Positions 1 to 8,384 of a DNA stretch of 64,000 nucleotides are shown here, in pieces. Position 1 is the stretch's first letter. Every line of letters starts with the position of its first letter. The position numbers and the translations under genes were made by a program. A model generated the notes under the pieces. The model did not search any database. It was not told the origin of the DNA and saw only the letters and a program-made list of their open reading frames with translations. Source of the stretch: BP-464 sp045805505 (lineage in GTDB: Bacteria > Actinomycetota > Thermoleophilia > Solirubrobacterales > Solirubrobacteraceae); assembly GCA_045805505.1 (NCBI GenBank), contig JBJMLA010000072.1, forward strand, positions 62,001 to 126,000, in the 5' to 3' direction.

Positions 1-3000
1 CTCCCGCGCACCGGGTCGGGCGCTCCGTACAACCTCGCGCCAGGCCAAGCCGCCACGTGGTGTCAGACCGACCTGCCGCGCACCGCGACCGCCGTCAAGC
101 CGCCCAACAACACCAGCGGCACCTACGACCACGCCACCATCAGCTATCTCGGCGCACTCGGCCTGGCCGTCAACGTCGCCCAGCCCGGCGGCCACATCTC
201 TACCGCCGAGCGCGACACGCACGGCAACGTTATCCGCCAGCTGACCCCCGCCAACCGCACCAAAGCGCTGGCGATGACCGCCACGACCTGCGACCTCGAC
301 GAGGTTCTCGACACCCCGGCCCCCTCACAACTGCTCGATACGCGCCGCGAATACACCAACGACGGCGCCGACCTCAAGACCGAGCTCGGACCCCAGCACG
401 AGATCCGCCGCGACAACGGGACGCTAGCCCAGGCCCGCCCGCACACCGTCATCACCTACGACGAGGCCAAGCCCAACGGCGATCAGTACCTCGACATCCA
501 CCTGCCGACCACCGTGACCAGTAGCGCACAGCTGACCAGCACCGGCAGCGACGTCGACACCCGCACCACCAAGAACACCTACGACGGCCAGTCCAACCTC
601 GGCTGGACGCTGCGCAAGCCGACAGCCGTTGCCGTCGACCCTGATGGACTCAACCTGATCACGAGAACCCAGTACAACACCCGCGGCGACATCACCGAGA
701 CGCGACTCCCGCGCGACCCCGGCGGCACGACGGCATCGACGACCCGCTACGTCTACTACCGCGACGCCGGGGCCACCGCGCCCTGCGACGGCCATCCCGA
801 ATGGCTCGGCATGCTCTGCCAGACACGCCCGGCCTCGACCACCCCGGCACTGCCAACCACCACCTACACCTACACCCAGCTCGGCGACGTCGCCACCGCC
901 ACCGCCACCGACAGCGTCAGCGGCGGCCCCAGCCGGACGACGACCTACACCTACGCCTCCGGCCGGCTGACCGGCGAGAGCATCACCGCAACCGGCACGA
1001 ACCCCGGCACGGCCCTGCCCAACGTCACCTACGGCTACAGCACCACCACTGGCCGGCAGACCACCGTCAGCGCCGGCGGCAAGACCACCACCCGTGTCTA
1101 TGACCAGCTCGGGCGCCTGAAGTCCTACACCGACGCCGACGGTCAGCAGAGCGCCACGACCTACGACGCCCTCGACCGGCCGGTGACGCTCAACGACGGC
1201 AAGGCCATTCAGGAGATGAGCTACGACGCCCGCAGCCTCCTCACGTCCCTCGACGACAGCCAGCTCGGCGAGATCACCGGCACCTATGACGCCGACGGCC
1301 AGCTGGCCTCCGAGACCCTGCCGGGCGGCCTGACGCTGCGGCTCGAACGCGACGCCGGCGGATCCGTGACCCGGCGTTGCTACACGAAGCTCGCCAGCTG
1401 CACCGCCGGGGCCTGGATCGACATGACGGCAACCCGCTCGGCCCACGGCCAGGTCCGCACCGAGCACGTCAGCGACGCCGGCGACCGCACCTACGCCTAC
1501 GACGCCAGCGGGCGCCTGACCCGGACCGAGGACACCCCGGGCGACGCGGGCTGCACCGTGCGTGAGTACGCCTTCGACGCCGACAGCAACCGCACCAGTC
1601 AGCACACGTGGACGTCCGCGGCCGGCGGCGCCTGCGCCTCAGGCTCCACCGGCGGCAAGCAGGTCACCCACTCCTACGACGGGGCAGACCGCCTCACCGA
1701 CACCGGCGTCACCTACGACGGCTTCGGCCGCACTCTCCAGCTTCCGGCCGGCGCCTCCGGCGGCGCCCCGCTGACGAGCACCTATTACGTCAACGACCTG
1801 GTGCGCACCATGCAGCAGGCCGGGCAGACGACGACGCTCTCGCTGGACCCGGGACGCCGGCCGCGGCTGCGCGAGGTCACCGGCCAGCCCGCCGAGACGC
1901 TGCACTACAGCGACGACTCCGACGCGACCAGCTACACCCAGACCGGTCACCGCTATCAGCGCCAGATCACCGGCCTTGACGGCGACGTCGTTGCCACCTA
2001 CGACAGCGACCACGGCGACAAGACGCTGCTGCTGACCGACCTGCACGGCGACGCGATCGCCGAAGCTCCCGCCACCAGCACGGCGAGCGCGCCCGCCGCC
2101 CGCTATGACGCCGACGAGTTCGGCGTCCCGGCCAGCCGCTACGCAGATGCCGTCCTGCGCACCGATGGCCTCGTCGGCTACTGGCGGCTGGGGGAGACGA
2201 CCGGCGATTTCGCCAACGAGCTCGGCACCGGCGGTGCGCTGCAGGCATTCCATTCGAACCTGACACGGGGCGCGAGCGGTGCCCTGGCCGGCGACTCCGA
2301 CGGGGCGGTGGACTTCGACTATCCGGGGACCGGCGGCACCTACGGATGTGAGAACTACGACGACCACGACCGCTGCGCCGGCCTGCGCAGCGCCGCCGAG
2401 CCCGGGCCGCTGGACCTCGACACGGGTGCCGCGACGTTGGAGCTGTGGATTCGCGAGAACACGACGGGCGAGCACAAGGGCTCCGTCATCTACAAGAAGT
2501 CGCGCGACGGCCGCTTCCTGGTGGGCATACAGGGGGACGGCCCGGGCCGCTACTGCGTGTATGCCTACTCCAGCGGCCAGTACTTCCACAGCTGTGTCTC
2601 GACCGACGCCGACGACGGCGCTTGGCATCACCTCGCGCTGACGCTCGACACTGCGACTGCGTCGCTGCGCCTCTACCTCGATGGTGAGCAGGTGGCGCAG
2701 ACCACCGGGCCGTCGGCCAGCAGCGGCCTGGTCCTCGATGGCGAGCTGGTGGTCGGCAAGCCGCAGGCCTACTACCTCGGCGAGCAGAGCATCAGCGTCG
2801 ACGAGCTCGCCATCTATGACCGCGCGCTGACCAACGAGGAGCTGACCGCGCACATCCACAGCGACGACGTGCTGGCCAACGGCTACCGCGACCTGGTCGC
2901 CGAAACCGACGACGTGGTCGGCTACTGGCGGCTCGGGGAGACCTCGGGCGATTTCGTCAACGAACTCGGGACCGGCGGTGCGCTGCAGGCGTTTCATTCG

Positions 3001-4224
3001 AACCTGACGCGTGGCGCGAGCGGGGCGCTGACCGGCGATTCGGACGGGGCGGTCGACTTCGACTACCCGGGCACGGGCGGCACGTATGGCTGTGAGAACT
3101 ACGACGACCACGACCGCTGCGCGGGGCTGCGCAGCGATGCCGAGCCTGGGCCGCTGGACCTCGAGTCAGGTGCCGCGACGCTCGAGCTGTGGGTCAAGGA
3201 GCATCCGGCCGGCGAGCACAAGGGGTCGGTGATCTTTAAGAAGTCGCGCGACGGGCGCTTCCTGGTCGGCGTCCAGGGCGACGGTCCGGGCCGCTACTGC
3301 GTCTATGCCTACTCGGGCGCCCAGTACTTCCACAGCTGTGTCTCGACCGATGCCGACGACGGCAGCTGGCATCACCTCGCGCTCACATTGGACACGGCAA
3401 CGGCATCGCTTCGCCTCTACGTCGATGGCGAGCAGGTGGCCCAGACCACCGGGCCGCCGGCCAGCAGCGGCCTGGTCCTCGACGGTGAGCTTGTCATCGG
3501 CAAGCCGCAGGCCTACTACCTCGGCGAGCAGTCCATCGTCGTCGACGAGCTGGCCATCTATGACCGTGCGCTCAGTCAATCCGAGCTCGCCGAGCACGCG
3601 GCCGCGGCGCTCGGCACCGGCAACGCATCGCGCAACGGCCGCTTCCGCTGGCTGGGTGCCAAGCAGCGCACCACGGAACTGGCGTCTGGCGTTGTCACGA
3701 TGGGTGCGCGCGTCTACGTCCCCCAGCTCGGCCGGTTCCTGCAGACCGACCCCGTACACGGGGGCAGCGCCAACGCCTACGACTACGCCAACCAGGACCC
3801 CATCAACCAATTTGACCTACTCGGTCTGGCCGCGTGCAGGTTGCGGTACGGAGGAGACAGCGCTCAATACGTCGGGAGTTCGCTCGGTGGCGATCTCATC
3901 ATGAGCGCGTCGGCGTCGTTGTCGTGCGGTCGACACAGCGGTGCCAGCAGCTTGAAAATCTCGCTGCTGTTCCTGGGAGGATCGGCCGGCATGAGCGGGA
4001 TCCCGAAAGCCACTGGCGGCGACAAGTCATGCCCTCGCTCACCGTGCGGCCTGTCCGGAGCCTATTCCGCTTCGGTGAATGCCCCTCCATTCTGCGGAAC
4101 GTCAGAGCCCATCCAATGGGGCTACCAATTCCGAGCCTCCTACGAGACACCAAACGGGAAGACCCATCACATCACCGGACGTGGCCGATGGAGAGGTCAA
4201 CTCGAGAAATACTGCAAGCCATGA
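1..4224 (+). CDS. RHS/YD-repeat protein with two LamG modules (5' end outside window)
   Basis: The frame is open from the first base, so the N-terminus lies upstream; 1407 residues are visible. Residues to about 700 carry YD repeats ('TYDALDRPV', 'TYDADGQLAS'), which build the RHS beta-cocoon. Two LamG-like (concanavalin-fold) modules follow at about 720-1200. The RHS core end then resumes ('RFRWLGAKQRTTEL', 'GRFLQTDPV', 'DPINQFDLLG'), the last matching the usual self-cleavage region. A Cys-rich tip of about 125 residues ends the protein. RHS proteins are secreted or surface polymorphic proteins that present a variable tip. The stop overlaps the next start (ATGA). The tip resembles no toxin I recognise, so its activity is unknown. 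Confidence 0.9.
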   Translation, partial: LPRTGSGAPYNLAPGQAATWCQTDLPRTATAVKPPNNTSGTYDHATISYLGALGLAVNVAQPGGHISTAERDTHGNVIRQLTPANRTKALAMTATTCDLDEVLDTPAPSQLLDTRREYTNDGADLKTELGPQHEIRRDNGTLAQARPHTVITYDEAKPNGDQYLDIHLPTTVTSSAQLTSTGSDVDTRTTKNTYDGQSNLGWTLRKPTAVAVDPDGLNLITRTQYNTRGDITETRLPRDPGGTTASTTRYVYYRDAGATAPCDGHPEWLGMLCQTRPASTTPALPTTTYTYTQLGDVATATATDSVSGGPSRTTTYTYASGRLTGESITATGTNPGTALPNVTYGYSTTTGRQTTVSAGGKTTTRVYDQLGRLKSYTDADGQQSATTYDALDRPVTLNDGKAIQEMSYDARSLLTSLDDSQLGEITGTYDADGQLASETLPGGLTLRLERDAGGSVTRRCYTKLASCTAGAWIDMTATRSAHGQVRTEHVSDAGDRTYAYDASGRLTRTEDTPGDAGCTVREYAFDADSNRTSQHTWTSAAGGACASGSTGGKQVTHSYDGADRLTDTGVTYDGFGRTLQLPAGASGGAPLTSTYYVNDLVRTMQQAGQTTTLSLDPGRRPRLREVTGQPAETLHYSDDSDATSYTQTGHRYQRQITGLDGDVVATYDSDHGDKTLLLTDLHGDAIAEAPATSTASAPAARYDADEFGVPASRYADAVLRTDGLVGYWRLGETTGDFANELGTGGALQAFHSNLTRGASGALAGDSDGAVDFDYPGTGGTYGCENYDDHDRCAGLRSAAEPGPLDLDTGAATLELWIRENTTGEHKGSVIYKKSRDGRFLVGIQGDGPGRYCVYAYSSGQYFHSCVSTDADDGAWHHLALTLDTATASLRLYLDGEQVAQTTGPSASSGLVLDGELVVGKPQAYYLGEQSISVDELAIYDRALTNEELTAHIHSDDVLANGYRDLVAETDDVVGYWRLGETSGDFVNELGTGGALQAFHSNLTRGASGALTGDSDGAVDFDYPGTGGTYGCENYDDHDRCAGLRSDAEPGPLDLESGAATLELWVKEHPAGEHKGSVIFKKSRDGRFLVGVQGDGPGRYCVYAYSGAQYFHSCVSTDADDGSWHHLALTLDTATASLRLYVDGEQVAQTTGPPASSGLVLDGELVIGKPQAYYLGEQSIVVDELAIYDRALSQSELAEHAAAALGTGNASRNGRFRWLGAKQRTTELASGVVTMGARVYVPQLGRFLQTDPVHGGSANAYDYANQDPINQFDLLGLAACRLRYGGDSAQYVGSSLGGDLIMSASASLSCGRHSGASSLKISLLFLGGSAGMSGIPKATGGDKSCPRSPCGLSGAYSASVNAPPFCGTSEPIQWGYQFRASYETPNGKTHHITGRGRWRGQLEKYCKP
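2161..3597 (+). repeat. tandem duplication of a LamG module (744-nt period)
   Basis: Two consecutive copies sit in frame inside the RHS gene. The string GGCTACTGG recurs at 2176 and 2920, giving a period of 744 nt (248 codons). Most codons match ('DFDYPGTGGTYGCENYDD' is in both), with scattered third-base and a few amino-acid changes. The pair interrupts the RHS core between 'DEFGVPASR' and 'GRFRWLGAKQ', which are normally close together. The second copy lacks part of the linker after the module. Confidence 0.9.
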
Positions 4225-4610
4225 GGCGAGACCGATTGAATGTCGTTGTGGTGGGCCTGTCTCTCGTGACCAGCGCTGCGCTCGTGTTCACTGGCTGGGC
4301 TCAGAGCTCGGGCGACTCGCCACCCTTGACGGAAGGCGACACGAGCCGGGTGGTCCTTTCGCGCCTCGACGAGCAAAATTCACGACAAGTCGCGGAGTGG
4401 GCAAAGTCCTACTGTCGGACTACTCCACGAGCTCTGATCGAGGAGAGCTACGGATCAGCTGATTCGATAAGGCAACTGTCGGCTCAGGTAGCCGAGACGT
4501 TCGGCGCCGATCTGGTCCCCATCGCCGACGCCGCGTGTCTCGCAGGCCTTGACACCGCAACGAGTGCACGGAAGGTGGGCCGTTCTTTCGCGACAGGCAT
4601 CCACCCGTGA
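4221..4610 (+). CDS. small exported or membrane-anchored protein, partner of the RHS tip
   Basis: A 129-residue protein whose ATG overlaps the RHS stop codon (ATGA), so translation is probably coupled. Residues 1-28 are a positively charged start plus a hydrophobic stretch ('RLNVVVVGLSLVTSAALVF'), a signal peptide or membrane anchor. The rest is helical and polar with two cysteines and no recognised domain. Genes in this position after RHS proteins often encode the immunity or chaperone partner of the variable tip; that role here is inference. A longer frame opens upstream inside the RHS gene, but the coupled ATG is the natural start. Confidence 0.7.
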   Translation: MRRDRLNVVVVGLSLVTSAALVFTGWAQSSGDSPPLTEGDTSRVVLSRLDEQNSRQVAEWAKSYCRTTPRALIEESYGSADSIRQLSAQVAETFGADLVPIADAACLAGLDTATSARKVGRSFATGIHP

Positions 4611-5311
4611 GCACGGATCCCCGCGTCGAGGCATTCCTGACAGCCGCCAGCGCCGTATTGAGCGGTCGCAGTGGCGGACGTCATCGCGACACCCAGCTCC
4701 CCGCATGGTTTGACGGGGCGCTCACGGCACTGGTACACGCTGGCTTGCTCACCAGATCGGATCGGCGGACCTGGCGCGACCGCGCCGTCCAAGCATGCTC
4801 GGTGCCGATCGAAGCACACACGCCCAGCGACGATCTGCGAGCGTGTGCCGCACAGTATCTCGACGGAGCGGCCGACAACGCTGAGGAGCGCGAAACTCGG
4901 GAACGGGCGCTATTTGGCCTGGGATTGATTACCGAGGTTCGTGGCCGACAGCGCGAACCGGTCGGCTTCGATCCTCCGCCGGTCTTCGTCGAGCCAGAGG
5001 CTCCGCATTTCGCACCGCGGCTCGCGCGCGTCGTTGTGCCCGACCCGGCTGAGGGGCCTGTACAGCTGCTGTCCGTCAGCCTCTACGAAGGAGGCGTGAT
5101 TCTCACCTGGTGCGGGCACGGATGCCCCACCTTTCCCGCCATGTCCGACGATCGCGGCACCCGCTACATCCCTCACTCAGGAGGCGGTGGGGGCGGTTCG
5201 CCGGGGACGCTCTCGGGATCGATGACCTTCCTCACTCCTGGTGTCCCCTCGGACGCCACGCGGCTGACCATTGCCGGCGGCGGGCGAGTGCGTTTCGAGG
5301 TCGCCTTGTGA
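4607..5311 (+). CDS. hypothetical two-domain protein, coupled to the RHS partner gene
   Basis: A 234-residue protein with a GTG start overlapping the previous stop by four bases. Residues 1-110 look helical. Residues 135-234 look like a beta-sandwich ('LLSVSLYEGGVILTW', 'ATRLTIAGGGRVRFEVAL') with a Gly-rich loop. There is no signal peptide, so it is probably cytoplasmic. The C-terminal half aligns by eye with that of the next protein, suggesting duplication. No enzymatic motif was seen. An immunity-type or structural role beside the RHS gene is only inferred from position. Confidence 0.7.
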   Translation: MSTDPRVEAFLTAASAVLSGRSGGRHRDTQLPAWFDGALTALVHAGLLTRSDRRTWRDRAVQACSVPIEAHTPSDDLRACAAQYLDGAADNAEERETRERALFGLGLITEVRGRQREPVGFDPPPVFVEPEAPHFAPRLARVVVPDPAEGPVQLLSVSLYEGGVILTWCGHGCPTFPAMSDDRGTRYIPHSGGGGGGSPGTLSGSMTFLTPGVPSDATRLTIAGGGRVRFEVAL

Positions 5312-6141
5312 ACGTCGATGCGGGTATGCAGACTGACTTCGAGCGTCATCTAGCCGAACACTTGGCCGTGACGTACGCCTATGACGCCGACGAGGTCGCC
5401 GAGTACCTGCTGGCTGGGATCGGCGCGAAGGTGGCAGCGGGTCAAGCATTGGGACTCGTCGATGAACGTTTGGCCGACTCCTGGAGGTCTCTCGTGAGCC
5501 GGCTTCCCATCACATTCGGACGAGATCGCGAGTTGACGGCGGCCCGTGCCCAGGCCCGTGCTCACCTCGGGAATCTCACGGAACACGTGGCAGAGATGGT
5601 CGACGGGCCGCGGAGCACGCAACGACGGGCGAGGTTCCTCGGCGCGGTGCTTGCGTACCGCGCGACCGGCATGTTCCCTGTCTCAGAGGCGCTGCGATGG
5701 GAAAACGTGCTCAACGTCGCGCGGAGGACCGTCGCGCCGACGAACCGAAGCGAGCCGCCCCCTGCCGTGGGCCGGGGCGTGCCGCGCCTCGTTGCTGGCC
5801 CTAACCGGATGGTCAACGGGCTGCGGGTTTGCGCCCTCGCCATCTATGAGGACGCCGTTGCTGTGAGCTGGCACTACGACCCGGCGCTCGCGAGACGGCA
5901 GAGGCCCGACGAAGGTCTGGACGCTTTTGATTTCTGGGCTTACAACCCAATGTCCGACGTCGAGCTGTTCGACGAAGACCGCGTCGCGATGACTTTGCGC
6001 AGCGGCTCGCATCAGCGCTTGGCCAACACGCGGGGCGCTGGTGTCGGCGTAGCTACGTTCTCGGGAGCCTGCGCGCCAGCTTTGCGCGGGCTGTCTCTGA
6101 CCTTCGGCGGTCGGACGTTGAGAATTCCCGTGGCGAGGTGA
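5308..6141 (+). CDS. hypothetical protein, probable paralogue of the preceding gene
   Basis: A 277-residue protein from a GTG at 5308 that overlaps the previous stop (GTGA), the third four-base overlap in a row. The N-terminal 150 residues are helical; the C-terminal part is beta-rich ('VCALAIYEDAVAVSWHYDP', 'LRGLSLTFGGRTLRIPVAR') and matches the layout of the 4607 gene product. A frame continues upstream to 5110, but that stretch is the previous gene in another phase. Function unknown. Confidence 0.7.
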   Translation: MNVDAGMQTDFERHLAEHLAVTYAYDADEVAEYLLAGIGAKVAAGQALGLVDERLADSWRSLVSRLPITFGRDRELTAARAQARAHLGNLTEHVAEMVDGPRSTQRRARFLGAVLAYRATGMFPVSEALRWENVLNVARRTVAPTNRSEPPPAVGRGVPRLVAGPNRMVNGLRVCALAIYEDAVAVSWHYDPALARRQRPDEGLDAFDFWAYNPMSDVELFDEDRVAMTLRSGSHQRLANTRGAGVGVATFSGACAPALRGLSLTFGGRTLRIPVAR

Positions 6142-6202
6142 TTCGCCCTTTGAGTGGTCGCCTCGGGACGTCGTCGTCCGCCGACGGGGAGCTGCCGCTT
6201 GA

Positions 6203-6501
6203 GCCGAGCGTCGCTTCCGCTGGCTGGGCGCCAAGCAGCGCACCACCGAGCTTGCCTCCGGCGTGATCACGATGGGCGCCCGCGTCTACGTCCCCCAGCT
6301 CGGCCGGTTCCTGCAGACCGACCCCGTGCACGGTGGCTCATGCAACGCCTATGACTACGCGTGCGGAGATCCGATCAATAATTACGACCTGGACGGCCGG
6401 TGCTTCCTGGGAATCTCCTGCAAGGTCTACGACAGGATCGCGCGCATTGCTAAGGGCGGAACCGTCGTGGTCGCTGGCGTTGGGGCGGCGGCGCTCGGCA
6501 C
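6203..6501 (+). pseudogene. displaced RHS core end and tip, module 1 (no start codon)
   Basis: Frame 6203 onward reads 'RRFRWLGAKQRTTEL', 'MGARVYVPQLGRFLQTDP', 'DPINNYDLDGR', a close copy of the last 60 residues of the RHS core. A TGA at 6200-6202 and no start before the homology argue that this is a silent, truncated module. After the core the tip ('CFLGISCKVYDRIARIAKGG') turns hydrophobic and then loses sense near 6500, where another phase carries a plausible continuation. A frameshift there is likely but not proven. Confidence 0.7.
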
Positions 6502-6720
6502 ATGGACATCGGCCGGTGCGTCATCGAAGGCGCTATGGACGCAGGTGGCGAATGTTTTGCTAAGACGGGCGCGTTCGTGCTTGGTGGTGTCGCTGTCGCA
6601 GGATTCGGTATCAAGTACGCAGTTGGTAGCGAGAGTCAGGCAAAGAAAATCACGCGCATCTTCCGTCGGGAGGCCCGCCGACTTCAGGGCTATCCCGATA
6701 GTCACGGGGGCCACAGATGA
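6502..6720 (+). CDS. small hydrophobic protein or frameshifted end of RHS tip 1
   Basis: A 72-residue frame from an ATG, with a Gly/Ala-rich hydrophobic segment ('TGAFVLGGVAVAGFGIKYAV') and a basic end. It is either an independent small protein or the real continuation of the RHS tip before it, moved by a frameshift near 6500. Its last codons overlap the next start (ATGA at 6717), which suggests it was translated as part of a coupled unit. Confidence 0.45.
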   Translation: MDIGRCVIEGAMDAGGECFAKTGAFVLGGVAVAGFGIKYAVGSESQAKKITRIFRREARRLQGYPDSHGGHR

Positions 6721-6917
6721 TCACCGGGCTTGCGGTAATCGTGCTTGTTATCGGAGCGGGGTGCCTCGCGTGGGCGCCCGTGTACGCGATCCGCAAGGAT
6801 TGGCCGGCCTTCAAGCAAGCGTGGTCGGATCACCCGGAGCGGCGGTGGCCAGCGGTGGTGGCAATGGGGGCTGCCGTCACGTTGGGAATCGTCGTGGCCA
6901 TTGTGGTGGTCCTGTAG
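6717..6917 (+). CDS. small two-helix membrane protein, putative partner of RHS tip 1
   Basis: A 66-residue protein with two predicted membrane helices ('MITGLAVIVLVIGAGCLAW' near the start; 'VVAMGAAVTLGIVVAIVVVL' at the end) joined by a short polar loop. The ATG overlaps the previous stop. It sits between two displaced RHS modules, where an immunity or accessory gene would be expected. That role is inferred from position alone. Confidence 0.6.
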   Translation: MITGLAVIVLVIGAGCLAWAPVYAIRKDWPAFKQAWSDHPERRWPAVVAMGAAVTLGIVVAIVVVL

Positions 6918-6920
6918 CCG

Positions 6921-7475
6921 GTGGTGTCTGTGGGCACCAGGCAGCGCACCACCGAGCTTGCCTCCAACGTCAACACCATGGGCGCCCGCGTCTACGTCCC
7001 CCAGCTCGGCCGGTTCCTGCAAGTGGATCCCGTGCGCGGGGGCTCGTGCAACCCGTATGACTATGCGTGCCAGGATCCGATCAACAAGTTCGACCTCGAC
7101 GGGCGCAAATGCTCGGTGTACGGGCCGGCCGTCCCATACATCGATCCATATGAGTCGGCGGGCCGATACATCAACCTCGACTATCACGTAGGAGTCGGCT
7201 GCAACTTCTCGTCGTTCAAACCAAGGCTGCTTAGCGTGTCGGTATCAATCGAAACGAACTGGGGAACGTTTGAAGGCGGAGCATTCTCCTGCGCGTTCAC
7301 GCTCGACTGCTCCGATTCTCTAGGGAGGACCATCACACTGCCGTCCTGCAAGCGGCCGAGGAAGCTAAAGATCACGATCGAGGTGAGCGGCTGGTACACG
7401 ACAAAGAACGGTCGGTTGAGGCAACTCAAGTCATGGACTTCTGCGACGCGAACGGGGTACTGTGGATCGTTGTAG
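6921..7475 (+). CDS. displaced RHS C-terminal module 2 with intact Cys-rich tip
   Basis: A 184-residue frame from a GTG. It begins inside the RHS core end ('TRQRTTELASNV', 'MGARVYVPQLGRFLQ', 'DPINKFDLDGR') and continues into a tip of about 115 residues with six cysteines. The last 30 residues ('ITIEVSGWYTTKNGRLRQL', ending 'TGYC') resemble the end of the full RHS protein ('FRASYETPNGKTHHITG', ending 'EKYC'), so the two tips look like variants of one disulfide-rich beta domain. It has no signal peptide. It may be a silent cassette able to recombine with the full-length gene. Confidence 0.7.
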   Translation: MVSVGTRQRTTELASNVNTMGARVYVPQLGRFLQVDPVRGGSCNPYDYACQDPINKFDLDGRKCSVYGPAVPYIDPYESAGRYINLDYHVGVGCNFSSFKPRLLSVSVSIETNWGTFEGGAFSCAFTLDCSDSLGRTITLPSCKRPRKLKITIEVSGWYTTKNGRLRQLKSWTSATRTGYCGSL

Positions 7476-7917
7476 AAGCCGGACACGCGAGGGCAGTTGG
7501 CTAACGCTTCTGTTGTGCGGGTTCGTGTTGTCATTTGGTACTGGGTGTGCCAGCGATTCGCCAGCCAGTGAACGGGTGCGGTCAAGTAGCGTGGAGAACG
7601 GTCGTCGCGATATTGCCGGGCTGCACCGCGCGCTACTGGCATACGACGGGAAGCGCGTGCAGGTTGGAGTGAGCGATGGGACCTTCGGGGGTCTAGTCAT
7701 CACCGGTGTTCTGCAAGTCGAGCGCACGCTCAAGCTCGACACTGTTCACGCGCGGGTAGAGGCGGTCCGCGACGGCAGTATTGCCCTGTCGTTCCCGGCG
7801 ATGGGACTCAACGACTGGCAAACGACCGCTCGGATGAGCGCGAAGGCGACCTACCGTGGGATCGCGATTCAAATCGGACAGCTACACATCAGGATTGAGC
7901 AGTCAGCGGCGCTCTGA
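7462..7917 (+). CDS. exported, possibly lipid-anchored protein, putative partner of RHS tip 2
   Basis: A 151-residue protein from a GTG that overlaps the module 2 stop by 14 bases. The start is basic, followed by a hydrophobic core ending in Cys ('LTLLLCGFVLSFGTGCAS'), a poor lipobox or ordinary signal peptide. The mature part looks beta-rich ('KRVQVGVSDGTFGGLVITG', 'IAIQIGQLHIRIEQS'). Like the gene at 4221 it follows an RHS tip directly and is probably exported, which supports a tip-plus-partner arrangement. Confidence 0.65.
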   Translation: MDRCRSRTREGSWLTLLLCGFVLSFGTGCASDSPASERVRSSSVENGRRDIAGLHRALLAYDGKRVQVGVSDGTFGGLVITGVLQVERTLKLDTVHARVEAVRDGSIALSFPAMGLNDWQTTARMSAKATYRGIAIQIGQLHIRIEQSAAL

Positions 7918-7962
7918 CCGAAGGTCACCCTCGGACCTCCCAGCCGAATCGCACGGTTGTGT

Positions 7963-8190
7963 GCGCCGTTTCCGTTGGCTGGGCGCCAAGCAGCGCACCA
8001 CCGAGCTTGCCTCCAACGTCATCACCATGGGCGCCCGCGTCTACGTCCCCCAGCTCGGTCGGTTCCTGCAAGTGGATCCCGTGCTCGGGGGCAGCGCAAC
8101 GCCTACTACTACGCCAATCAGAACCGGATTAACGCTTTCGATCTGGATGGGCGGGAGTCGCCGTACCGGACTGCGGCTCCTCCGCAGTAA
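7963..8190 (+). pseudogene. displaced RHS module 3, frameshifted by one base
   Basis: The stretch reads 'RRFRWLGAKQRTTEL', 'GRFLQVDPVLGGS', then changes phase to 'NAYYYANQNRINAFDLDGR', ending at TAA 8188-8190. At about 8091-8100 the text is GGCAGCGCAACGCC, where the intact gene has GGCAGCGCCAACGCC near 3764. One C is missing, which explains the phase change. It has no start codon and only ten residues after the core motif, so it is a decayed copy. Confidence 0.8.
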
Positions 8191-8384
8191 ACGCCGCACT
8201 TTCAGCGGTCCGGGGCAATCGCTCTTTGAGTCCGCGGCGCCGGTCAGTACGGGCCGGCGGGACGTCAAGCAGGCTGCGCGCCTTGTCGCAGACGAGGCGC
8301 GGAAGCCGGGCCAAGCCTGGCGCGACCTGCCAAGGTGCAGGCCCGTGCCGTGCCGTCCGGTCCGCTGGCGCACAATGCGCCGCG

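Noticed and set aside
424..3810. Long open frames on the minus strand opposite the RHS gene (424-1605, 1639-3111, 3166-3810)
   Set aside because: They are Val/Gly/Arg/Ala-rich shadows caused by high third-position GC in the real gene; no domain, start context or promoter.
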